Of a stretch of 43,935 bases of DNA, positions 37,073-43,935 are shown piece by piece. The stretch comes from Candidatus Omnitrophota bacterium (GTDB lineage Bacteria; Omnitrophota; Gorgyraeia; 1-14-0-20-64-10). The stretch covers positions 1 to 43,935 of the forward strand of contig JACOVG010000030.1 in assembly GCA_016177405.1 (NCBI GenBank), read 5' to 3'. The notes beneath the pieces were generated by a model. The model saw only the letters and a program-made list of their open reading frames with translations, did no database searches and was not told the origin of the DNA. How positions within the stretch are numbered: position 1 is the stretch's first letter; each line of letters opens with the position of its first letter. A program made the position numbers and the translations under genes.

Positions 37073-38367
37073 AACCAAAGACGAAGATGCTCCGGCTTAA
37101 AAAAGCGCAAGCCCACCGAGGGCGGCAAGCCAGACTCCGGCGAAGGAGGCTGCGGCGAAAGAGATTTCAGAGAGTGGTCCTCGCCAGAAGGATGGAGAAG
37201 CCTCAAGCCAAGCTTCCGGCCGGCGACGCGGCGCCGGCGCCGGTGGAAAGAGCGGCGCGCCCGAAGCGCCAGGTGCTTCTGTGCCCCGGCCCCGTCATGA
37301 CGAGCCTTCACGTGAAGGCGGCCTTGGCCCGCCCGGACGCGTGCCACCGGGAACCGGAGTTCTCCGAGCTTCTGTCCATGGTTCGCGCCAAGCTCCTGCA
37401 CGCGCTGGGCCTGGGCGGGCGCTACACGGCGGCGGTGGTCAACGGCTCTGGAACGGCCGCCCTGGAGTCCGCCGTCCTGGCCGCCTGCGAGCCGCCCCGC
37501 AAGCTCTTGGTGATCAACAACGGCGTCTACGGCTCCCGGATCGCCCGAATCGCGAAGATTCACGGGATTCCCCTCGTGGAGATCCGCTCCCCCATCACGG
37601 AGCGGCCGGATCTGAACCGGGTTTCGGCCGCCCTCAAGAGGGCCCGGGATGTGGGCACGGTGGCCATGGTCCACCACGAAACCTCGACCGGCATCTTGAA
37701 CCCGGTGGAGGAGGTGGGAGCCCTGGCCGAGAAGTACCGCCGGCGTTTTCTGGTGGACGCCATCTCTTCCCTGGGGGCGGAGAAGCTGGATCTGGCGAAG
37801 GCCCATGTGGATTTCTGCGTGGGCTCCGCGGGCAAGGCCCTCCACGGCGCGCCGGGCCTGGCCTTTGTTTTGGCGGCCCAGGAGGAATCGGCCCGGGTGC
37901 TGAAGCTCAAGCCCCGGAGCTTGTATCTGGATCTGGGAACGATGCTCCAGGCCCAGGATGCCGGCGACCCTCCCTTCACGCCGGCCGTTCCATTGATCGC
38001 CGCCTTCCATGCTGCCCTGGATGAGCTGATCCGAGAGGGGGTCAAGGGGCGGACGATCAAATACCGCCAGCGGGCCTTGTTCCTGCGTTCGGGCTTCAAG
38101 AAGCTGGGGCTGGCCTTCGTGCTGGACGAGAAGATCATGTCCAATTCCCTGACCAGCCTCTGGGTTCCCAAGTGGCTCACCTACCAGCAGCTTCACGACC
38201 GTTTGAAGCGCGCCGGCTACGTGATCTACGCGGGGCAGAGCGAATTGAAGGGGAAGATCTTCCGGGTGGCTCACATGGGCGGGCTCCTGCAGAGCGACCT
38301 GGATGGGTTCTTGAAATCCCTGAAGGTGGTGACCGCGCCGCCGGTGGCGGCGGCCAACACCAAATAG
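37069..38367 (+). CDS. PhnW-like class V aminotransferase (2-aminoethylphosphonate-pyruvate transaminase family)
   Basis: VLLCPGPVMTSLHVKAALARPDACHREPEFSELL; VNGSGTAALES; MVHHETSTGILNPVEEVG; VDAISSLGAEKLDL; SAGKALHGAPGL. Confidence 0.85.
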   Translation: MKPKTKMLRLKKAQAHRGRQARLRRRRLRRKRFQRVVLARRMEKPQAKLPAGDAAPAPVERAARPKRQVLLCPGPVMTSLHVKAALARPDACHREPEFSELLSMVRAKLLHALGLGGRYTAAVVNGSGTAALESAVLAACEPPRKLLVINNGVYGSRIARIAKIHGIPLVEIRSPITERPDLNRVSAALKRARDVGTVAMVHHETSTGILNPVEEVGALAEKYRRRFLVDAISSLGAEKLDLAKAHVDFCVGSAGKALHGAPGLAFVLAAQEESARVLKLKPRSLYLDLGTMLQAQDAGDPPFTPAVPLIAAFHAALDELIREGVKGRTIKYRQRALFLRSGFKKLGLAFVLDEKIMSNSLTSLWVPKWLTYQQLHDRLKRAGYVIYAGQSELKGKIFRVAHMGGLLQSDLDGFLKSLKVVTAPPVAAANTK

Positions 38368-38383
38368 TTGGCGCGCTCTTAAG

Positions 38384-39340
38384 ATGCGCTGGGTCCGCGG
38401 CCTGGGCTGGGTGATCGGGATAGGGCTTTTCGGGTGGATCCTGTCCCAGCAGGACCTGCCTTCCTTGAAGGGCCTGCTGGCCCGTTTTCAATGGCGGTTC
38501 GCGCCGATCCTTCTTTTTTACGCCGTGATCTTCGGGCTGGACACCCTGGGCTGGAAATTCGCCTTGAGCCATCCCAGCCGGAGCCGGATCCGCTGGGACC
38601 GCCTCTTCCGAGCCCGCCTGGCCGGCGAGGCGGTGAATTACGTGACCCCCGCCGCCTCGATCGGCGGCGAGCCGGTGAAGGCCCTTTTGCTTCAGCGGCG
38701 CGAAGGAGTTCCCCTGGCCGACGGGGTGGCGTCGGTCGTGGTGGCCAAGACCACCTTCGCGGCGGCGATGATCCTCTTCATCCTGACCGGCCTGGCGGTC
38801 GCGGCAAGGGGCGGCCCGATGCCCGATGCCCTCTCCCGCTGGGTGGGGGTGATCCTGCCGGTCTTGCTGGTTCTGATGGCCCTCTTTCTGGCGGTCCAGT
38901 TCGTCCGTCCCTTCTCCCGGGGCTTGGCCTTATTCAAACGGCTCGCGCCGGGGCGCTTCACCGGCTGGACCGGCAAGATCGAAGCCTGGGACCGGCTGAT
39001 CCTTGAGTTCTACAGGGATTCCCCCCGCGCTCTGGCCTCATCGGTTTTCTTCCATTTCCTGGGGTGGATGGCCGGCGTGGTGGAGGTCTACATGATCCTG
39101 CGGTTCCTGGGGGTGGCGGTTTCCTGGTCCACCGCCTGGACGATTGAAGCGCTGTGGGTTTGCCTGAAGAGCGGAGCCTTTATGATTCCGGCCGGCTTGG
39201 GAGCGAACGAGGGTTTCGCCATCTTGATCTGCGCGGCCAGCGGCATCCAGGCCATCCCGGCCTTGGGGCTCTCGCTTGTCCGGAGGGTCCGCGAGCTGGT
39301 CTGGATGGGGCTGGGGCTGGTGGAGTTCGCGAGGGATTAG
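38384..39340 (+). CDS. hpnL: Lysylphosphatidylglycerol-synthase-TM/flippase-like membrane protein (HpnL-like)
   Basis: Multiple TM helices; ARLAGEAVNYVTPAASIGGEPVKALLLQRREGVPLADGVASVVVAKT. Confidence 0.82.
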   Translation: MRWVRGLGWVIGIGLFGWILSQQDLPSLKGLLARFQWRFAPILLFYAVIFGLDTLGWKFALSHPSRSRIRWDRLFRARLAGEAVNYVTPAASIGGEPVKALLLQRREGVPLADGVASVVVAKTTFAAAMILFILTGLAVAARGGPMPDALSRWVGVILPVLLVLMALFLAVQFVRPFSRGLALFKRLAPGRFTGWTGKIEAWDRLILEFYRDSPRALASSVFFHFLGWMAGVVEVYMILRFLGVAVSWSTAWTIEALWVCLKSGAFMIPAGLGANEGFAILICAASGIQAIPALGLSLVRRVRELVWMGLGLVEFARD

Positions 39341-39346
39341 GCGGCG

Positions 39347-40333
39347 ATGAAACCCGTTCTGGTGACCGGGGCCACCGGATTTGTGGGAAGCCATATAGCG
39401 CGCAAGCTCCTTAAGCGCGGGGAGGCGGTCCGGGTGCTGGTCAGGCGCGAGAGCCCGCCGGGCAACCTCGAGGGGCTGGATGTTGAGCGGGTGGTCGGCG
39501 ACCTGACCGATCCGGGGTCCCTGGCGAAGGCGGTCGCGGGCTGCCGGGCCGTCTTCCACGCGGCCGCCGATTATCGCCTCTGGGCGGCGAACCCGTGGGT
39601 CTTGTACGAAACCAACGTCCAGGGGACCCGGGGCCTGCTTCGGGCGAGCCTCGCGGCGAAGGTGGAGCGGGTGGTCTACACCTCCACGGTGGGCGCCCTG
39701 GGCATTCCGGCCAACGGGCACCCGGGCAACGAGGAAACCCCCTCCACGCTGGCCGACATGGTGGGCCACTACAAGCGCTCGAAATTCCTGGCCGAGGCCG
39801 AGGCCCGCCAGGCGGCGCGGGAGGGGCTGGATGTGGTGATCGTCAATCCCTCCACCCCCGTGGGTTCGCGCGACGTGAAACCCACTCCCACGGGCCAGAT
39901 GATCGTTGATTTCTTGAAGCTCCGCATGCCGGCCTATTTGGATACCGGGCTCAACCTCGTGGACGTGGAGGATGTGGCCGAGGGGCACCTCCTGGCCTGG
40001 GACAAGGGACGCTCCGGCCAGCGGTACATCCTGGGCCATCAAAACCTTGCCTTGAAAGAGATCCTGGATCTCTTGAGCCGGGTAAGCGGCGTCCCCTCGC
40101 CGCGGTGGCGCTTGCCCCGGGCCGCGGCCCTGGGGCTGGCCGTTGTCAGCACCGGTGTGAGCCGCCTCACCGGAAAGCCCCCGCGCGTTCCGCTGGAGGC
40201 CGTCCGGATGGCGGGCAAGAAGATGTTCTTCGATTCCTCCAAGGCGGTTCGTGAGTTGGGGCTTCCGCAAACCCCGGTGGAGGAGGCCCTCCGGAAAGCG
40301 GTGGACTGGTTCAGGGCCCATGGCTACTGCTAA
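39347..40333 (+). CDS. hpnA: Hopanoid-associated sugar epimerase (NAD-dependent SDR)
   Basis: VLVTGATGFVGSHIARKLLKRGEAVRVLVRRESPPGNLEGLDVERVVGDLTDPGSL; VYTSTVGALGIP. Confidence 0.92.
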   Translation: MKPVLVTGATGFVGSHIARKLLKRGEAVRVLVRRESPPGNLEGLDVERVVGDLTDPGSLAKAVAGCRAVFHAAADYRLWAANPWVLYETNVQGTRGLLRASLAAKVERVVYTSTVGALGIPANGHPGNEETPSTLADMVGHYKRSKFLAEAEARQAAREGLDVVIVNPSTPVGSRDVKPTPTGQMIVDFLKLRMPAYLDTGLNLVDVEDVAEGHLLAWDKGRSGQRYILGHQNLALKEILDLLSRVSGVPSPRWRLPRAAALGLAVVSTGVSRLTGKPPRVPLEAVRMAGKKMFFDSSKAVRELGLPQTPVEEALRKAVDWFRAHGYC

Positions 40334-40904
40334 GATTTTGTTGGCGGCGGCCGTACGGCCTGAACTTGCCTCCTTTCCACGAAAACTCCATGCCAAGGTG
40401 GACCTCCTCTTTACCGGGATGGGCAAGCAGGCCCACCGGGCGGCGGCGCGGGCGCTTGCCGCCGAGAGTTACCGCCTGGTGGTGAGCAGCGGCTTCGCGG
40501 CGGGGGCGCGGACCGGCCTGAAAACGGGCGATCTGGTGGCGGCCGAGGAGGTGGTGGACGCTGTCTCGGGAGAGGTCCTGGTTTCTCGGCGCCCGGCCGT
40601 GAACGGCTCCGTGGCCCTGGGGAGGTTTGTGACGGTTCCCCGGGTCATCGCGGGCCCAAGGGGCAAGGAGCAGGCGGGCCGCCGCTGGCAGGCGGCGGCG
40701 ATCGAGATGGAAACCTTCCATGTCGCCCGCGCCGCCAGCCAAGCGGGCGTTCCCTGGGTGGGCCTGCGGGTGATTCTCGATCCGATGGAGGTTTCTTTGT
40801 TAAGGGGCGTCTTGGGTTTTCTTCCGGCGGTCCGTCTGGCGAGCCGCTCGCTCGCCGACGGCTTAGGGAAATTCATTGAGGGAGGCATCGATGGATCTGG
40901 ATAG
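40320..40904 (+). CDS. hpnG: Hopanoid-associated phosphorylase (nucleosidase-like)
   Basis: ATG 40320; VVSSGFAAGARTGLKTGDLVAAEEVVD; AAAIEMETFHVARAASQAGVPWVGLRVILDP. Confidence 0.88.
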   Translation: MATAKILLAAAVRPELASFPRKLHAKVDLLFTGMGKQAHRAAARALAAESYRLVVSSGFAAGARTGLKTGDLVAAEEVVDAVSGEVLVSRRPAVNGSVALGRFVTVPRVIAGPRGKEQAGRRWQAAAIEMETFHVARAASQAGVPWVGLRVILDPMEVSLLRGVLGFLPAVRLASRSLADGLGKFIEGGIDGSG

Positions 40905-41895
40905 GGTGACGGCTTTGATCGAATCGGAATACGGCTTCTTTCAGAGGGAGCGTGCCCGCTGGAGCTTGACGGCCGGCCCCCAGGACATGGAGCTGGTTGC
41001 CCACGCCCTTCGGGTGATCCTTCACATGGGCAAGGCCGAGGAATCTTTGCCGGAGTACCTGGCGCTGGCCGCGGCGCAGCATCCGGACGGGGGCTGGGGC
41101 CGGGAGTCCGCCGAGAAGGAATCGGCCGCCTGGGTTTCCGCCTTCATGGGGCTGATGCTCATCCGCGGCAACGCGGTCCTCAAGCATCCGGTGATCGAGC
41201 AGTCGGTTTTGAAGGCGGTCCGCTATTTTCTTGATTCCCAGAAGCCGGATGGCCGGTGGAAGGACGCCGAGTGGGGCGATCTGGACACGACCTCGCACCC
41301 GGTGAGCTTCTTCAACGTGGTGCTTGCCTTAGGAACCGAGGCGATGAAGGCCCCGGTCCGCCCGGCCTGGCGCAAGGGTCTGCGCTTCATCCTCCAGGGT
41401 CAGTCGGAGGACGGCGGCTGGTACGACCCCGTCTTTCATCCCTCCGGTGTGGAAACGACGGCCCATCTGGTGCAGGACGCGGTGATCGCCTCCCTGTTCC
41501 TGCCGGAGGGCCTGCCGGTCCGGCCCGCCTGCGAGAAGGGGCTTCGCTGGATCCTCAACCACCAGGAGGCCGAGGGCTCCTGGGATGAGAAGAACGTGGA
41601 CCACACCATGGACTGCACCCGGTCGGCCCTGCTCATCTCCCGCTCCTTGAGGCACGAGGTCTTGGCCCGGCCCACGGTGGAGAAGGCGATGGACTGGATC
41701 GCGGCCAGCAAGAACGAGAACGGCTGGCCCGATTTCCCCGGATTGGAAACCAGCCTGGAGCGAACCTGCGACGGCTTGGACACCCTGCTCAAATACCAGG
41801 CGTGGTGCCTGAAGGATCCGCTCGCGACGGCGCGCCGCTGGGGGTATGTGACCGGGGAGACTGCCTTCTTGCCGGCGGTGGAAGCCAAGCTGTAA
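40891..41895 (+). CDS. Short prenyltransferase/squalene-oxidase-repeat protein (terpene-cyclase-like)
   Basis: Repeated alpha-barrel motifs AAAQHPDGGWGRES, DSQKPDGRWKDAEW, QSEDGGWYDP, NHQEAEGSWDE; GDLDTTSHP. Confidence 0.75.
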   Translation: MDLDRVTALIESEYGFFQRERARWSLTAGPQDMELVAHALRVILHMGKAEESLPEYLALAAAQHPDGGWGRESAEKESAAWVSAFMGLMLIRGNAVLKHPVIEQSVLKAVRYFLDSQKPDGRWKDAEWGDLDTTSHPVSFFNVVLALGTEAMKAPVRPAWRKGLRFILQGQSEDGGWYDPVFHPSGVETTAHLVQDAVIASLFLPEGLPVRPACEKGLRWILNHQEAEGSWDEKNVDHTMDCTRSALLISRSLRHEVLARPTVEKAMDWIAASKNENGWPDFPGLETSLERTCDGLDTLLKYQAWCLKDPLATARRWGYVTGETAFLPAVEAKL

Positions 41896-42228
41896 ATGGA
41901 CCGTCCGGGCGTTGCCAAGCCGGAGGAGATCCCGCCGGGCGCCTCGAAGCTGGTGACGGTTGACGGTAAAGAGGTGGCCCTCTTCAACGTGGAGGGATGT
42001 CTCTACGCCCTGGGTAACCGCTGTCCACACCGCGGCGGCCCGCTGGTCCGCGGCCGCCTTGAGAGATTGCCCGATTCCGGGGCTTGGGCGGTGCGCTGTC
42101 CCATTCATGGCTGGCTCTTCGACCTGGCCAGCGGCAAGAACGCCACAGGCCCCCATGCCGGCACACCCTCTTATCCTGTGATTTGCCGGGACGGGGAGGT
42201 TTTTGTGGAGCCGCCCCCTCCGGGATGA
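41896..42228 (+). CDS. Rieske [2Fe-2S] ferredoxin-like protein
   Basis: CPHRGGPL ... CPIHGWLFDLASGK. Confidence 0.92.
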   Translation: MDRPGVAKPEEIPPGASKLVTVDGKEVALFNVEGCLYALGNRCPHRGGPLVRGRLERLPDSGAWAVRCPIHGWLFDLASGKNATGPHAGTPSYPVICRDGEVFVEPPPPG

Positions 42229-43583
42229 CCGCCATCATCCTGGCGGCCGGGGTGGGCAAGCGGATGGGCCCCGGCGCCGGCCCCAAGTGTCTGCTTTCGC
42301 TCGGCGGCAAGACCCTTCTTCAGAGAACCTTCGAATCTCTGCGCTCGGCGGGGGTGAACCGTCTGGTGCTGGTGACGGGCTACCGGAAAGAGGAGGTGGC
42401 GGCCGAGGCCCGGCGGCGCGCCGGTTCCACCGCGCTCACCCTTCTCGTGAACCCCCGCTGCACCGAGGGGGCCATCCTCTCCCTCTGGACCGCGCGCGAA
42501 GCGCTCGCGGACGACGACGTTCTTATCCTCGACGCCGATGTTCTTTGCCCGCCGGCGGCCTTCGAGCGGCTGATCCGTTCGGCCCATCCCAACTGCCTCC
42601 TGGTGGACGGAACCGCCGCCGACACGGGAGAGGAGCAGATGGTTTTGGGCAAGGAGGGCAGGGCCCTGTTCATCACCAAACGTCCCTCGCCGGAGCTCAA
42701 ATCCCGCTTGACCTCCTTGGGCGAGTCGGTGGGCTTCCTCAAGCTCGGCCCCGAAGGGGCCCGGTTCTTGAGATCCTTCTTGGAAAAGAAGGTGGAGACA
42801 GGCCAGGTGAACCTGGAGCATGAACAGGTTTACCCGGCCCTCTTTGAGAGGGTGCCGGTCGGCTTTGAGCGGATGGACGGCCTGGCCTGGACCGAGATCG
42901 ACACGCCGGAGGAATTGAGCAGGGCCCAGCAGGAGATCCTCCCCTCTTGGTCCGGCCCGGGCGAAGAGTGCGTCAACCGGCGGTTGGCCAAGCTGTTTCT
43001 GCCGGCCATCCTGCCTTTGCCGCTTTCCCCGAACGCCTGGACCTTCTTGTCGCTGGTCAGCGGCCTCACGTCGGTGGCGTGGATGGCGCGGGGGAACGGG
43101 GCCTGGGCGGCCTGCTTCTTTCAGCTTTTTTACCTGATCGACTTCTGGGATGGAGAGGTGGCCCGGACCAAGGGGTTAAGCTCCAAATGGGGCGGATGGT
43201 TCGACGTCACCGTGGACGCCCTCGTTCATACCCTGATGCCGCCGGCGCTGGCGCTGGGCCTTTGGCGCGGCGGCGCGCCGGACTGGGTTTGGGTGCTGGG
43301 GCTTCTCGCCGCTTTCGGGATCCTTTTCGATTTCTTGGTGACGATGCGGGCGAAGGCCAGGGGCTTCGGGCCGGCGGTTCATGGAGATTCTTCCGGCCGC
43401 TTGGCCTCGGGAGAAACAGCCCTTCGGCGTTTTGTCAGGGTGAATGGGACTGGCGAGAATTTTTCGTGGCTCGTGGCGGCGGTGCTGGCCTTGGGGCTCG
43501 AGCTGCCGTTTCTGGCGGCGATGGCCGCCGGCACGCAGTTCTACTGGATCTTGTTTCTTTGGCGGGAGCGCCGCCGCCTTTAA
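42225..43583 (+). CDS. LicC/PntC-like nucleotidyltransferase fused to CDP-alcohol phosphatidyltransferase
   Basis: ATG at 42225 in ATGA overlap; MTAIILAAGVGKRMGPGAGPKCLLSLGGKTLLQR; CDP-alcohol motif DFWDGEVARTKGLSSKWGGWFDVTVD fits D-x2-DG-x2-AR-x8-G-x3-D-x3-D. Confidence 0.92.
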   Translation: MTAIILAAGVGKRMGPGAGPKCLLSLGGKTLLQRTFESLRSAGVNRLVLVTGYRKEEVAAEARRRAGSTALTLLVNPRCTEGAILSLWTAREALADDDVLILDADVLCPPAAFERLIRSAHPNCLLVDGTAADTGEEQMVLGKEGRALFITKRPSPELKSRLTSLGESVGFLKLGPEGARFLRSFLEKKVETGQVNLEHEQVYPALFERVPVGFERMDGLAWTEIDTPEELSRAQQEILPSWSGPGEECVNRRLAKLFLPAILPLPLSPNAWTFLSLVSGLTSVAWMARGNGAWAACFFQLFYLIDFWDGEVARTKGLSSKWGGWFDVTVDALVHTLMPPALALGLWRGGAPDWVWVLGLLAAFGILFDFLVTMRAKARGFGPAVHGDSSGRLASGETALRRFVRVNGTGENFSWLVAAVLALGLELPFLAAMAAGTQFYWILFLWRERRRL

Positions 43584-43935
43584 AGCTTAAACCCTCTCCC
43601 TAAGCCTACCCTCGAAGCGTCGCCACCCGCCTCCCCGCAGTACCCCGCCCTTGGTCTTGGGGAGAGGGCTCGCTCCGGAGATCTGGCTGGGTGCTCGGCG
43701 CTCCGCTTGCAGAACCTCGGCGTCCACCCTCGCCCAAATCCAGCGGGGGAGCGGCCAGACCCAAAGGCGCCGTTTCCGCTGCGCTTCGCTCCTGCGCGCC
43801 CTGGTCCTGCGGACCACCGCCAGGATATCCTAAGGGTCGCCCTTCCCCCATCCCCAGGGCGGTGTGCTATCTTACGAAGAGACTGATCGGGGTGTTGGGT
43901 GAGACTGCGGACACGGGTGACGCCGGAGGGAGGAC

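Noticed and set aside
36850-38274. 474-aa minus-strand ORF opposite the PhnW-like gene
   Set aside because: Shadow ORF; the plus strand matches a class V aminotransferase.
35021-43583. Canonical HpnO aminotransferase or HpnP/HpnR methylase in the operon
   Set aside because: The aminotransferase is class V PhnW-like rather than the class III HpnO type, and the only radical SAM protein recognised is HpnH.
43587-43863. Small ORFs in the terminal non-coding stretch (43587..43817 -, 43606..43851 -, 43651..43833 +)
   Set aside because: Short, low-complexity, overlapping in several frames with no recognisable motif.

Overview
The window is a gene-dense, high-GC bacterial segment, probably from an uncultivated lineage (an Omnitrophota-like origin is a weak guess). 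Long ORFs opposite good genes are treated as shadow ORFs. Left part: YjbQ, an ATP-grasp-like protein, a deiodinase-like thioredoxin-fold protein, a YdbH/YnbE-YdbL-like module, RlmI, QueF, a ceramidase-like and a C45 Ntn-hydrolase lipoprotein, GH57, GlgB, a diadenylate cyclase-YbbR fusion, and a non-canonical arginine-succinylation cluster (M20, AstA, AstD, pentein). A visibly AT-richer insert (about 19.4-24.2 kb) carries BrnTA, a secreted protein punctuated by AGLEE motifs, and a DUF4143 ATPase. The right part (27.26-43.58 kb) is a continuous hopanoid operon: an HpnC-HpnD fusion, HpnE, FPP synthase, Dxs, SHC, HpnH, HpnL-like, HpnA, HpnG. Interleaved with it are a split phosphonopyruvate/sulfopyruvate decarboxylase, a PhnW-like transaminase, a second cyclase-like protein, a Rieske protein and a cytidylyltransferase-CDP-alcohol phosphotransferase fusion. 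This suggests a phosphonate (aminoethylphosphonate-type) hopanoid or membrane lipid pathway. A second theme is short palindromic or heptameric DNA repeats built into coding sequences, especially at start codons and signal peptides. No CRISPR array, tRNA or rRNA gene was recognised by eye.
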